From: Polynucleobacter asymbioticus
Lineage (GTDB): Bacteria > Pseudomonadota > Gammaproteobacteria > Burkholderiales > Burkholderiaceae
DNA: 64,000 nt
Direction: 5' to 3'
Assembly: GCF_018687575.1 (NCBI RefSeq)
Contig: NZ_CP061297.1
Span: forward strand, 248,001 to 312,000
Position numbers and translations under genes: made by a program. The notes below the pieces were generated by a model. It did not search any database and was not told the DNA's origin. It saw only the letters and a list, made by a program, of their open reading frames with translations. Below are positions 9,182-18,516 of this stretch, one piece after another (position 1 is the first letter of the stretch; every line of letters starts with the position of its first letter).

Positions 9182-9913
9182 TTACTTTGTAGCAGCCATC
9201 AGTTGCTGCGCATCTTTTGCCGCTTCAGTATCTGGATACTTACTGATGATGTCACTAAAAGTTTTCTTGGCAGCTACTTTATTGCCACTCTCTAATTGCG
9301 CATTGCCCAGAGTCAACATGGCCGATGGAATGCGGGGATGTGTTGGGTAACGCTTAATGAGATTTTGTAGTTGAGCAATCGCACCGGTGTAATCCTTATT
9401 TGCGTATTTGCTATTACCACTCCAAAAGAGTGCTAGAGGTACGTATGGGCTTTTGGGATAGCGATTCGCAAAGGCCGAGAAGCCTTCGTCTGCCTTCTTG
9501 AGGTTGCCTGCCTGGAAGGCTTTTAGAGCGTCGTCGTAAGCTTTCTTTTCGCCGGGTTGAACTATACCGCTAACCCCTTCGATAGTCGCAGTACGAGGCT
9601 CAAAATTACCTAAGCGAGTATCGAGATCTTCGTAGTAAGTCTTCTGACTGGTACTGATATCTTCGCCTTGCTTCTCCAGGTTTTCGATCTTGCCGCGAAG
9701 CTCTGCATTATCAGTCTTGAGTTTCTCAATCTGATTTTGCAAATCCATCTGCGCAGTAGCAAATGATTTACGTAAATCTAGGATGGCTTTGCGCGCGTCA
9801 TCATCGGCAAAGAGTGCCCAAGCATTGCCAGAGGCACTTAAACAAAACGCGGCGGCACTTAAACAAAACGCTCGTGAGAGCGTTTGTTTAAAGGGATGTG
9901 AAAGGCTAGGCAT
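9182..9913 (-). CDS. cpoB: Tol-Pal system coordinator CpoB (YbgF), periplasmic TPR protein
   Basis: CpoB links Tol-Pal energy to outer-membrane constriction and peptidoglycan synthesis at the septum. The 243-residue protein has a Sec signal peptide ending near AWA (about 33), a coiled-coil trimerisation stretch ([21 protein letters not shown]) and C-terminal tetratricopeptide repeats ([55 protein letters not shown]). Its ATG overlaps the pal stop by one base (TAATG), implying translational coupling. The signal peptide contains a short duplicated block (FCLSA twice) from a 21-bp tandem repeat. Confidence 0.9.
   Translation of the reverse strand: MPSLSHPFKQTLSRAFCLSAAAFCLSASGNAWALFADDDARKAILDLRKSFATAQMDLQNQIEKLKTDNAELRGKIENLEKQGEDISTSQKTYYEDLDTRLGNFEPRTATIEGVSGIVQPGEKKAYDDALKAFQAGNLKKADEGFSAFANRYPKSPYVPLALFWSGNSKYANKDYTGAIAQLQNLIKRYPTHPRIPSAMLTLGNAQLESGNKVAAKKTFSDIISKYPDTEAAKDAQQLMAATK
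9833..9891. repeat. 21-bp tandem duplication and hairpin inside the cpoB signal-peptide region
   Basis: An identical 18-base unit occurs at 9833-9850 and 9854-9871 (period 21), encoding the repeated FCLSA of the signal peptide. The second copy also pairs with the next bases: aaacaaaacgctc at 9861-9873 faces gagcgtttgttt across a 4-base loop, with one bulged base. In the cpoB mRNA this hairpin would lie just after the start codon. Confidence 0.7.
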
Positions 9914-10413
9914 TAGTTTGTAATGTAAACAATATCAGCACGGCGATTTTCTGCCCAAGCTGTTTCGTTATCACCTTCAGCTTTTGGTTTCTCTTTACCA
10001 AAACTGACTGCTTCCATTTGGTTTTCAGAGACGCCCATCAAGTTGAGTGACTTACGCACAGCATCCGAACGACGTTGACCTAAAGCCAAGTTGTACTCTG
10101 CAGTGCCACGCTCATCAGTATTACCTTGAATAATGATCTTCTGCTTTGGGTTTGCCTTTAAGAAGCTGGCATGAGCAGACAATTGTTTTTGGTATTTGGT
10201 TTGAACGGTGTATTCGTTCAAATCAAAGTACACGCTACGCTGGAAGAGAGGGCTGCTTGGATCATTCCATGGCTGTGAGCCAAAGTTACCGCTACCACCA
10301 CCATTGGCGCCATCAACATCATCTAATTTGACGCTGGAGCAAGCCGCCAAAAATAAGGCTGTTACACCAACGAGAGTGAGAGTTGCGGCACGGCGTGCGA
10401 TAGAAATCTTCAT
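9913..10413 (-). CDS. pal: Peptidoglycan-associated outer-membrane lipoprotein Pal
   Basis: Pal anchors the outer membrane to peptidoglycan and is positioned by TolB and TolQRA at the division site. The N-terminus carries a lipobox (LAAC, Cys about 25). The OmpA-like domain contains VYFDLNEYTV and the peptidoglycan-binding GNTDERGTAEYNLALGQRRSDAV. Length 166 aa is typical. Normally it directly follows tolB, but here a toxin-antitoxin pair lies between them, so pal-cpoB must rely on a promoter of their own in 10414-10587. Confidence 0.95.
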   Translation of the reverse strand: MKISIARRAATLTLVGVTALFLAACSSVKLDDVDGANGGGSGNFGSQPWNDPSSPLFQRSVYFDLNEYTVQTKYQKQLSAHASFLKANPKQKIIIQGNTDERGTAEYNLALGQRRSDAVRKSLNLMGVSENQMEAVSFGKEKPKAEGDNETAWAENRRADIVYITN

Positions 10414-10464
10414 GATCTGTCCTTTTTCCTACAAAGTGAGTAACTAAATAAGCCAATAGCCAAT

Positions 10465-10493
10465 ATTATGCCCCCAAGATTGCTGGACTTGAA
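10465..10493 (-). promoter_or_regulatory. Candidate promoter of pal-cpoB
   Basis: On the minus strand TTCAAG (10493-10488) and CATAAT (10470-10465) are spaced by 17 bases, about 50 bases before the pal ATG, which has an AGGAAAAAGGAC ribosome-binding region. The -35 match is poor. A promoter is expected here because the toxin-antitoxin genes cut pal off from tolB. Confidence 0.35.
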
Positions 10494-10546
10494 TGAAAAT
10501 TGCGCTGGGTAGCAGTCTAAATCTGCAGTAGATACTTTCATTATTG

Positions 10547-10579
10547 CTCAAATGAGTTAAAATAAAGCCTCATATGAGG
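10547..10579. promoter_or_regulatory. Twin palindromic operator of the RES/Xre module
   Basis: Two near-identical palindromes, ctcaaatgag (10547-10556) and ctcatatgag (10569-10578, within the 12-bp perfect palindrome cctcatatgagg at 10568-10579), have their starts 22 bp apart, about two helical turns. Between them lies a TAAAAT -10-like box (10558-10563), and the second one overlaps the GAGGA ribosome-binding site. This fits autorepression by the Xre antitoxin; binding itself is inferred. Confidence 0.6.
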
Positions 10580-10587
10580 ACTTTAAT

Positions 10588-11088
10588 ATGCCCAGCGTAA
10601 TCCATAAAAAAGCTACGACGAGAGTGCTTCGTAAATCTTCGCTGGAAATTACCCAGCAGGATTTATCTTTTGCCACTATTTATCGAGTGGAGCCTATGGA
10701 TCGCATCAAGTTGATTCGAGGTGGAATTCCCGCTAGATATATCAACGTTATTTCTGATTCCATGGGAATTACAAAAGAAACCTTATTTAAGTTCTTGAAT
10801 TTGCCGAAGTCGACCATTGACAAGAAGTCTGTGGCTAACCAAATGCTACCAATTGAGCAGGGTGAGCGTTTGATCGGTATGGCTAAGCTAGTGGGGCAAA
10901 TAGAGTCAATCATTGCTGAGTCAGGGAACCCAGATGGTTTCAATGCCGCTAAGTGGATGGCAAGTTGGCTTGAAAAACCCTCCCCAGCATTAGGTGGTGA
11001 GAAGCCGTCAGCCTACCTAGATACAGTTTCTGGTCAAGAAATGATTTCTGATCTCCTTGCCAAAATTCAAACTGGAGCATACGCATGA
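10588..11088 (+). CDS. Xre/MbcA/ParS-type antitoxin (DUF2384)
   Basis: Antitoxin of a RES-type toxin-antitoxin pair. The N-terminal part is an Xre-like helix-turn-helix region (GIPARYINVISDSMGITKETLFKF). The C-terminal DUF2384 toxin-binding domain has the characteristic AAKWMASWLEKPSPALGGEKP and a tail ending GQEMISDLLAKIQTGAYA, which in characterised homologues inserts into the toxin active site. Length 166 aa. The stop overlaps the toxin start (ATGA). A palindromic operator sits just upstream. The pair is opposite in strand to the surrounding tol-pal genes. Confidence 0.88.
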   Translation: MPSVIHKKATTRVLRKSSLEITQQDLSFATIYRVEPMDRIKLIRGGIPARYINVISDSMGITKETLFKFLNLPKSTIDKKSVANQMLPIEQGERLIGMAKLVGQIESIIAESGNPDGFNAAKWMASWLEKPSPALGGEKPSAYLDTVSGQEMISDLLAKIQTGAYA

Positions 11089-11573
11089 GTGTGCAGGAAG
11101 TTTGGAGAATTGCCCTCGATGCACCCCTATTTAAGGCGGATGATCTTAGTGGGGAGGGTGCAAAAAAATCCGGTGGCAGATGGAATAAAAAAGGGACACC
11201 TGTTTTATATACCTCGGAGTCCATTGCACTTGCTTGTCTAGAAACTCTGGTGCATATCAATGCCCAAGGTCTTCCCCTGACCCGCTATCTAGTGCGCATT
11301 GATATCCCAACGAGAGTATGGAATTTAGCCAAGAGGCTAAATCCTAAAACGGCTGGTGCAGGTTGGGATGCATTGCCAGCGGGGGCTGCCAGTATTGAGA
11401 AGGGGCAGAAATGGCTGCAATCGAATGCAAGTGCTTTGTTGTTCGTGCCTTCAGTAGTTATTCCGCAGGCAAGCAATGTGTTGATTAATCCCATGCATCC
11501 AGATATCAAGCTGATTAAAGCTAAGAAAATTGAACAATTTTCTTATGACCCACGTTTAGTGGGTCAGCCTTAA
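11085..11573 (+). CDS. RES-domain toxin (NAD-degrading family)
   Basis: The RES domain covers nearly all 162 residues. The name-giving residues are visible: Arg in VWRIA (R8), Glu in ALACLETLVHI and Ser in FVPSVVIPQASNVLINP, with GGRWNKKGTPVLYTSES in between. Characterised RES toxins deplete NAD+ and stop growth unless bound by the Xre/DUF2384 partner. It is translationally coupled to the antitoxin, and its stop shares TTAA with the convergent tolB stop (4-base overlap). All key residues are present, so it looks active. Confidence 0.9.
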   Translation: MSVQEVWRIALDAPLFKADDLSGEGAKKSGGRWNKKGTPVLYTSESIALACLETLVHINAQGLPLTRYLVRIDIPTRVWNLAKRLNPKTAGAGWDALPAGAASIEKGQKWLQSNASALLFVPSVVIPQASNVLINPMHPDIKLIKAKKIEQFSYDPRLVGQP

Positions 11574-12877
11574 TCCATAAATGGTCCCCAAGATGGCTGA
11601 CGGACATCAGACCCTGGAATGCTGAGTACCTGCTTCGAATTTCCATCGACCGATACCGCTGCCAAAACCCGCTTACCGCTCACCTTCATGGAATACAGGA
11701 CATAACGACCATTTGCCGCAAAGGATGGGGACTCATCGCTAGTTCCGTCGGTTAGTGCTTGCGCATCACCTGTTGCTAGATTGAGGATATACAGACGGAA
11801 AGCCCCACCAATATTGGCGATATAAGCTAAATACTTACCATCTGGTGAAATGCGTGGCGAAGTCACAAACCCTTGTTTGAATGTGATGCGCTTTGCCCCT
11901 TCGACTTGTTCGCCTTCAGCGCTCATGCGATAAATCTGAGGATTGCCACCACGGTCACTTGTGAAGTAAATATAGCGACCATCCGCTGAATATTGCGGTT
12001 CAGTGTCAATGGTGTAGCCGCGGGTAAGGCGTTGTAAGCCTGTTCCATCAGCATTGATGCTGTAGATCTGGGTATTGCCGTCTTTTGAGAGGGAGATCGC
12101 TAGCTTCTTGCCGTCTGGTGACCAGGCTGGAGCACTGTTATTACCCTTCTGGTTAGAAAGTGGGATACGGCGACCAGTTGCAAGTTCGTGAACATAAATC
12201 ACTGGCTTGCGATCTTCAAAGGATACGTAAGCCACTTTCTTGCCGTCTGGTGACCAAGATGGAGAGATGATTGGCTCACCGCTATTCATGGCATTACGAA
12301 TATTTTGACCATCCGCATCGGAGATCACTAAACGATAGCGTTTACCTTCTTTAATGACGTAGGAGAGACGTGTCGAGAAGATGCCACGTTCACCCAATAA
12401 TTTGAAGATGATGTCATCAGCAATTTTGTGAGCTGCTGCACGTAAATTGTCTGCGCTGGAATTGATATTCAAACCGCCAAGACTCTCAGATTTACGAATA
12501 TCAAAAAGCTTATAGCGAATCTCAAACTGCCCAGCGCTAGTCTGCACCACCGAGCCTACAGCTAAAGCATCTGCCCCGCGAGCTGACCAAGATTTGTAGT
12601 TTGGTGTGCCTTCGTCACTTTCACTCGCATTGCCGTTCTCGGTATTTTTAAAATAACCACTGCGTGCTAAGTCTTGGCGAATGATGTCAGTCACACTGAT
12701 GGGTAACTTGCTCTCATCCTTAAAACGCATCACGGCGATGGGATAGAGAGACTGCCCTACGCCAGTGATTTGAATATTCATTTGTGCTAGAGCTGAAGAG
12801 CTCATACCAGTCATCGATAGCATTACTACCAATACTGACACTACTAATGAAAAATGCTTTTTAGCAAATTGCAACAT
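11570..12877 (-). CDS. tolB: Tol-Pal system periplasmic beta-propeller protein TolB
   Basis: TolB shuttles between Pal and TolA in the periplasm. The 435-residue protein has a signal peptide (hydrophobic to about residue 31), an N-terminal alpha/beta domain (PIAVMRFKDES...IIRQDLARSGYF) and a beta-propeller with repeated blades such as SPSWSPDGKKVAYVSF, APAWSPDGKKLA and YSADGRYIYFTSDRGG. It is the last gene of tolQ-tolR-tolA-tolB, 3 bases after tolA. Downstream, instead of pal, comes the toxin gene on the other strand. Confidence 0.95.
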   Translation of the reverse strand: MLQFAKKHFSLVVSVLVVMLSMTGMSSSALAQMNIQITGVGQSLYPIAVMRFKDESKLPISVTDIIRQDLARSGYFKNTENGNASESDEGTPNYKSWSARGADALAVGSVVQTSAGQFEIRYKLFDIRKSESLGGLNINSSADNLRAAAHKIADDIIFKLLGERGIFSTRLSYVIKEGKRYRLVISDADGQNIRNAMNSGEPIISPSWSPDGKKVAYVSFEDRKPVIYVHELATGRRIPLSNQKGNNSAPAWSPDGKKLAISLSKDGNTQIYSINADGTGLQRLTRGYTIDTEPQYSADGRYIYFTSDRGGNPQIYRMSAEGEQVEGAKRITFKQGFVTSPRISPDGKYLAYIANIGGAFRLYILNLATGDAQALTDGTSDESPSFAANGRYVLYSMKVSGKRVLAAVSVDGNSKQVLSIPGSDVRQPSWGPFMD

Positions 12878-12880
12878 GCT

Positions 12881-13687
12881 TTAGTCCTTGGGTTTAAAGG
12901 TCAGCTTAACTTCTCTTTGAGGAATTTTGCCATTGTCGTCTTTCGGCAGACTTTCTGCGCGAGTGAGTGCGAGGAGAACTGCGCGATCCCATCCCGCATT
13001 ACCGCTAGATGTAACGAGATCCGTACTCAAGATGGCGCCATCTGGGGCCAGATTCAGTTTAACGACTGCTGCAGGGTTGCCGCTAATCGATTCTGGATTA
13101 AATACGATGAGTGGTTTGACTTTCTTAACTACCTTATCCGTCCAGCCGGGCGGCGCATTGCCACCACCGCCAACACCGCTGCCACTAGTACCGCCGCTAC
13201 CACCTTCAGCACCAGCTGCTGCACGTAAGCGTGCCAACTGATCCGCACGCACCTTTTCAGCAGCGGCATTGGCCTTAGTTTCTGCAGGTGTAGCGGCTTT
13301 TGGTGCTTCAGCCTTTTTGGGTTTCTCTTTTTCCTTCTCCTTGGGTGGAGGGGGTTTGACTGGAGTAACTGGCTTAGGTGTTTCTTTCACCTCTTTTTTA
13401 GGAGGCTCTTTCTCCACCTTCTTTTTCTTAATGGCGATGTCAGCTGCTTCTTCCTTCATCTCGGTTTTGATTTCAGGAACGACGGGCGTTTCAACTTGTT
13501 GGCTTGCATCCCAGAGCTCTACTTCAACTCCTGAAGGGGTTGAGTTATTCCAGCTAATGCCGATGACCAAGAAAGCAAGTAAGCCTAAGTGCGCAGCCAG
13601 TGAAAAACTAAAAGCACGTTTAGTGCTTTCGTTTTTAGTAGGGCGACCTCGGGAGAAGCTCGAATGAAATGTTTGCGCGCTATTCAT
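12881..13687 (-). CDS. tolA: TolA, energy-transducing envelope protein
   Basis: TolA spans from the inner-membrane TolQR motor to TolB-Pal. The sequence shows one N-terminal membrane helix (AAHLGLLAFLVIGISW, about 30-47), a long Lys/Pro/Glu/Ala-rich periplasmic arm (about 80-170), a glycine-rich linker and a C-terminal TonB/TolA-like domain (VKLNLAPDGAILSTDLVTSSGN...WDRAVLLAL). The 268 aa length is shorter than in E. coli because the helical arm is short, which is usual in this group. It is flanked by tolR and tolB in the standard order. Confidence 0.9.
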   Translation of the reverse strand: MNSAQTFHSSFSRGRPTKNESTKRAFSFSLAAHLGLLAFLVIGISWNNSTPSGVEVELWDASQQVETPVVPEIKTEMKEEAADIAIKKKKVEKEPPKKEVKETPKPVTPVKPPPPKEKEKEKPKKAEAPKAATPAETKANAAAEKVRADQLARLRAAAGAEGGSGGTSGSGVGGGGNAPPGWTDKVVKKVKPLIVFNPESISGNPAAVVKLNLAPDGAILSTDLVTSSGNAGWDRAVLLALTRAESLPKDDNGKIPQREVKLTFKPKD

Positions 13688-13706
13688 GGATGCAATACAA
13701 AGAGAC

Positions 13707-14126
13707 TTATTGACTCTTCACAGCAAGACCGACACGTTTCACACCATTTTCTTTTAGCTTGGACATCACATCCATAACCACTTCGTATTTAATGGATTTG
13801 TCTGCAGCAAGAACAACCGGTTGCTCAGCCGATTTTTCTGCTTGTGATCTTGCAAATGCACCAAGTTCAAATTTATTTAAAGTTTGAACCGGATCACCAT
13901 CTTTGCGCACGATGACATTTTCATTGGCATCGATTGTTAAAAAGACTGGCGGTAAGGATTGCACTTTTGCACCGCCAACTGTTGGGAGGTTCACAACACC
14001 GGGATTCACCATGGGCGCGGTCACCATGAAAATGACTAGCAATACCAACATCACATCAATGTAAGGAACCACATTGATGTCGGCCATTGCCCGACGCTTA
14101 GAAGATTTTCTGAGTGAGCCAGCCAT
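13707..14126 (-). CDS. tolR: TolR, ExbD-type motor stator subunit
   Basis: TolR forms the proton channel of the Tol motor with TolQ. The 139-residue protein has the single N-terminal membrane helix containing the proton-carrying Asp (NVVPYIDVMLVLLVIFMVTAP) and a periplasmic ExbD/TolR domain ending VMDVMSKLKENGVKRVGLAV. It lies 2 bases after tolQ. A second, separate pair of this family (exbBD) occurs at 20.6-21.7 kb. Confidence 0.93.
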   Translation of the reverse strand: MAGSLRKSSKRRAMADINVVPYIDVMLVLLVIFMVTAPMVNPGVVNLPTVGGAKVQSLPPVFLTIDANENVIVRKDGDPVQTLNKFELGAFARSQAEKSAEQPVVLAADKSIKYEVVMDVMSKLKENGVKRVGLAVKSQ

Positions 14127-14128
14127 GC

Positions 14129-14785
14129 TTATTTGCCTGAAGCTTGACGTTGCAAGATGTTGGTGAACTCTTCAATGAAGGTTTCAAAACGAATCGCCAA
14201 ACGATCGACATCCGTTGCTGCGCGGTTATAGGCAACCACCGCAGGAATCGCAGCAAACAAACCGATGGCAGTAGCTACAAGGGCTTCAGCAATACCAGGG
14301 GCGACTGCTGCCAGGGTGGCATTTTGTACGTTAGCCAGACCGCGGAAGGCATGCATGATGCCCCAAACGGTGCCAAAGAGGCCGATATAAGGGGAGACTG
14401 AGCCTACGGAGGCTAAGAAGGGTAGATTGGCTTCCAGCATGTCCATTTCACGCTGATAGGTGGCTTTCATGGCGCGGCGGGCAGCATCGATTTCGCGAAC
14501 TTTCATGAACTCCTGCATGCCGGCTTCAAAGATATGCTCTAAAACGGCATCACTACGGGTATTGCGCTGGGCTGCCTCCAGGAGGGTATTGAGGTCGCCG
14601 CCAGACCAAAAGTCCCGCTCAAAGCGCTCGGTATCTTGTCTTACGCCACGCAAAATGGCGGTTTTCTTGAAAATAATGGTCCAAGAAGCCACAGACATAC
14701 CTAGTAATAACAACATTACTAACTGTACTAACAGGCTGGCATTGAGGACTAGGGAGAGGAATGAGAGGTCTTGTGTGGTGGTCAT
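14129..14785 (-). CDS. tolQ: TolQ, ExbB-type motor subunit
   Basis: TolQ is the three-helix inner-membrane subunit of the Tol proton motor. Visible are the first membrane helix (LVQLVMLLLLGMSVASWTIIF), the cytoplasmic loop, and the conserved second and third helices with VGSVSPYIGLFGTVWGIMHAF and GIAEALVATAIGLFAAIPAVVAYN. Length 218 aa matches. It heads the tol operon; no ybgC is seen upstream, where the divergent glyA begins. Confidence 0.93.
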   Translation of the reverse strand: MTTTQDLSFLSLVLNASLLVQLVMLLLLGMSVASWTIIFKKTAILRGVRQDTERFERDFWSGGDLNTLLEAAQRNTRSDAVLEHIFEAGMQEFMKVREIDAARRAMKATYQREMDMLEANLPFLASVGSVSPYIGLFGTVWGIMHAFRGLANVQNATLAAVAPGIAEALVATAIGLFAAIPAVVAYNRAATDVDRLAIRFETFIEEFTNILQRQASGK

Positions 14786-14861
14786 GGTGGATTTTGTATG
14801 ATGTAGGTTGATTTTACTAAGTTAATTCACTCAGCAATACAACTTCATCAGGATTATGACC

Positions 14862-16106
14862 ATGTTTGACCGCCAAAACACCTTAGCTAAAACTGACCCC
14901 GAATTGTGGGCAGCGATTCAGAATGAGAATAAGCGTCAGGAAGACCATATTGAGCTGATTGCTTCCGAGAACTATGCCTCACCAGCAGTGATGCAGGCAC
15001 AAGGCTCTCAGTTGACTAATAAGTATGCTGAAGGCTACCCAGGCAAGCGTTATTACGGCGGCTGTGAGTTTGTTGACGTAGCTGAGCAGTTGGCAATTGA
15101 TCGAGTGAAGGCTTTGTATGGTGCTGAAGCAGCGAACGTACAGCCTCATTGTGGCGCGTCTGCGAACCAAGCAGTATTTTTAGCTTTTCTGAAACCAGGC
15201 GATACCTTCATGGGCATGAGTCTGGCTGAAGGCGGTCACTTGACCCACGGCATGGCCCTGAACATGAGTGGTAAATGGTTTAACCCGATTTCATATGGCC
15301 TCGATAAAAATGAAGCGATCGATTACGAGCAAATGGAGCGTTTAGCCCGTGAGCACAAACCGAAACTCATTATTGCTGGCGCATCTGCTTACTCTCTCGT
15401 GATTGATTGGGAGCGTATTGGTAAGTTGGCCAAAGAAGTCGGCGCCATTTTTATGGTCGACATGGCACATTACTCCGGTTTGATTGCTGCCGGCGTGTAT
15501 CCAAACCCAGTGCCACATGCTGACATTGTGACTTCTACGACGCACAAGAGTTTGCGTGGCCCTCGTGGCGGCATTATCTTGATGAAGGCCGAGCACGAGA
15601 AAGCGATTAACTCGGCGGTATTCCCTGGCCTACAAGGTGGTCCTTTGATGCACGTGATCGCTGGTAAGGCGGCAGCGTTTAAAGAAGCGCAAGAGCCTAG
15701 CTTCATTAATTACCAAAAACAAGTGATTGCCAATGCCAAAGCTTTGGCAGAGACATTAATTGCTCGCGGCCTACGGATTGTTTCTGGTGGTACTGATTCA
15801 CATGTGATGTTGGTAGACTTGCGTGCCAAGAAAATGACCGGCAAAGAAGCTGAGCGGGTATTGGGTGAGGCACACATTACTTGCAATAAGAACGGCATTC
15901 CGAATGATCCAGAAAAGCCAATGGTCACCAGCGGTATTCGTTTAGGTTCACCAGCGATGACTACTCGTGGCTTTAAAGAAGCTGAGGCACGTCAAGTGGG
16001 TAATTTCATTGCAGACGTTTTGGATAATCCAAATGACCCGGACAACATCGCCAAGGTTCGTGCGCAAGTTGCTGAGTTGACCAAGCGTTTCCCGGTTTAC
16101 GGTTAA
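14862..16106 (+). CDS. glyA: Serine hydroxymethyltransferase
   Basis: GlyA interconverts serine and glycine with tetrahydrofolate, the main source of one-carbon units. The PLP-dependent fold type I protein shows the conserved [21 protein letters not shown], the HCGASAN motif, the PLP lysine in [15 protein letters not shown] and the C-terminal [16 protein letters not shown] chose ATG 14862 because AGGA lies 8 bases upstream and MFDRQ is the usual beginning; ATG 14856 (two residues longer) is only 2 bases from that site. It is followed by nrdR after 11 bases. Confidence 0.95.
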   Translation: MFDRQNTLAKTDPELWAAIQNENKRQEDHIELIASENYASPAVMQAQGSQLTNKYAEGYPGKRYYGGCEFVDVAEQLAIDRVKALYGAEAANVQPHCGASANQAVFLAFLKPGDTFMGMSLAEGGHLTHGMALNMSGKWFNPISYGLDKNEAIDYEQMERLAREHKPKLIIAGASAYSLVIDWERIGKLAKEVGAIFMVDMAHYSGLIAAGVYPNPVPHADIVTSTTHKSLRGPRGGIILMKAEHEKAINSAVFPGLQGGPLMHVIAGKAAAFKEAQEPSFINYQKQVIANAKALAETLIARGLRIVSGGTDSHVMLVDLRAKKMTGKEAERVLGEAHITCNKNGIPNDPEKPMVTSGIRLGSPAMTTRGFKEAEARQVGNFIADVLDNPNDPDNIAKVRAQVAELTKRFPVYG

Positions 16107-16117
16107 GCGAGTATCCA

Positions 16118-16564
16118 TTGCGCTGCCCCTTTTGCCATAACGACGACACCCAGGTTTTAGATACCCGGGTGTCGGACGAAGGCGATACGATCCGTCGTCG
16201 CCGTCGTTGCTCAAAATGCGATAAACGATTTACCACCTATGAGCGTGTAGAGTTGGTTTTGCCGGCAATCGTGAAGAAGAACGGTAGTCGCGTTGAGTAC
16301 AGTCATGACAAGTTGGTGAGCTCAGTGAAATTGGCTCTGCGTAAGCGCCCCGTCTCTTCTGATTCTGTTGACGAAGCGATTGCGCGTATTGAAGAGAAGC
16401 TACTGAGTTTGGGCGAAAAAGAAATTCCAAGTGAGCGCGTGGGTGAGTTGGTGATGCGCGAACTCAAGCGCTTAGATAAGGTCGCTTACATTCGCTTTGC
16501 TTCTGTCTATCGAAGCTTCGCTGATATTGAATCTTTTGAGAGTGCGCTTAAAGAGTTGAAGTGA
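16118..16564 (+). CDS. nrdR: Transcriptional repressor NrdR
   Basis: NrdR is a zinc-finger ATP-cone repressor of ribonucleotide reductase genes. The N-terminal zinc ribbon has [15 protein letters not shown] and [13 protein letters not shown]. The ATP-cone domain ([23 protein letters not shown], about 48-138) follows. The start is TTG at 16118, since the expected MRCPFC begins exactly there and no ATG is available. It sits 11 bases downstream of glyA, a common pairing. Confidence 0.94.
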   Translation: MRCPFCHNDDTQVLDTRVSDEGDTIRRRRRCSKCDKRFTTYERVELVLPAIVKKNGSRVEYSHDKLVSSVKLALRKRPVSSDSVDEAIARIEEKLLSLGEKEIPSERVGELVMRELKRLDKVAYIRFASVYRSFADIESFESALKELK

Positions 16565-16727
16565 AGTGCATATTGTGCTGTTAACATCTTTTAGTAGCTG
16601 CCTATTTGGAAAGATAACAATGCTGGTTGGGTCCCAGTTGAGCTCTTCAGATAATTTCCATAGTAAACTTAATGACAATTGAAGATTGCCATTATTTACA
16701 TTTCAGGCTGTAGTTTGGATGCGTTAA

Positions 16728-17642
16728 TTAAAGCTGCTCAATAATTTCTTTTTCAACCTCATAGACTGGCAACCCTCTTATCACATCAAGCCTTTTTTCT
16801 GCTGTTATGTGTGTAAGATTGCCACTCTCATCCCTACTTTCGCGATAGTTTGATGGTGAGTACGCGGATTCTGCTGTAAGCAGGGCAACCCTATCATTTA
16901 ACAAATCATTGCGTATGTAAAAGGCATTATTACCGGCAGAATTTGTGCCGACTAGTGTGTAACCCTTCATTTCAGCAAGATAGGTCATCGCTGCTAATGA
17001 TGCGCCCCAATATAGATTTGAATGATGAGCCGTGGTTCTTTGAAAGTCTGGCTGATAAGGGATTGCAATTTTTCTATTTGCTCCAAATATCGGGTTGTAC
17101 TCGCAGATTAGTATGCGTGGTTTGTAGCTATTGATTGCCTCAAGAATAAAAAAGTCATTGCCATCAAGATCTATGGACAATAGCCCCAAATCCTCTTCAA
17201 AACCACTTGTTGCAAGTATGCTTTCGATATTTTCTTTTGTAATAAATGCGTCGACTGCATGCAAATGATGTTTCCAATAAAAATATGATGACTTCAATTT
17301 CTTAATATTAGAGGTTGATCCATCTATTACAAAGCCTTTCCAGTCATCTTTCATTAGCAAGAATCGACAGTTCGACTCAGAGAAGTCTTCTATACCGAAC
17401 TCAATAAAAGTTTTATTTTTAATTTCTATTGAGTTTATGAGGTGTTGAATAATTCCATCTTCGCCCCATTGTGAAAAAACCTTGAACTCATATTCATGTA
17501 GATTTTTTGAGGACTTATTCTGATTCAAGGTTGCAAGAATAATTCCTTGATTAATCTTGACCTCATCAAATCGTTCATCAATTTTTAATATAGTTGCTAA
17601 GGCTAGCTTAAGTTTGACTATTACTTTTTTTACTAAGTTCAT
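16728..17642 (-). CDS. FkbM-like methyltransferase family protein
   Basis: A 304-residue protein that I place only loosely. It has the region VFSQWGEDGIIQHLI...KTFIEFGIEDFSESNCRFL, resembling a SAM-binding start of FkbM-type methyltransferases found in polysaccharide loci, then LLSIDLDGNDFFILEAI and ILICEYNP. A short basic/hydrophobic N-terminus precedes it, with no signal peptide. It is more A+T-rich than its neighbours nrdR and adk, stands alone between them, and carries a short direct repeat (ggttgggtc) on both flanks. It probably modifies a surface glycan; the substrate is unknown. Transfer from a polysaccharide locus is plausible. Confidence 0.55.
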   Translation of the reverse strand: MNLVKKVIVKLKLALATILKIDERFDEVKINQGIILATLNQNKSSKNLHEYEFKVFSQWGEDGIIQHLINSIEIKNKTFIEFGIEDFSESNCRFLLMKDDWKGFVIDGSTSNIKKLKSSYFYWKHHLHAVDAFITKENIESILATSGFEEDLGLLSIDLDGNDFFILEAINSYKPRILICEYNPIFGANRKIAIPYQPDFQRTTAHHSNLYWGASLAAMTYLAEMKGYTLVGTNSAGNNAFYIRNDLLNDRVALLTAESAYSPSNYRESRDESGNLTHITAEKRLDVIRGLPVYEVEKEIIEQL

Positions 17643-17746
17643 TATTTTCTATTGGTCTAGATATTAATTTGCAGGGTTGGGTCTAAATTACAATAAAAAA
17701 GGTTGCGCTAGACAAGCCACAGTTTTTGACTATTAAGGAAAAGTAA

Positions 17747-18433
<687 letters not shown>

Positions 18434-18516
18434 TCATTGTCCCGTATTTTTTCGGGATCCCTTGTAACTAATTCCTAGGATTATCCCCGAGAAGCTCCGG
18501 GCAAGCCGATTCTGGG

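Noticed and set aside
13269..13667. Long plus-strand frame antisense to tolA
   Set aside because: It is the complement of the Lys/Pro/Ala-rich tolA arm; low-complexity codons keep the reverse frame open, and the product has no recognisable domain.
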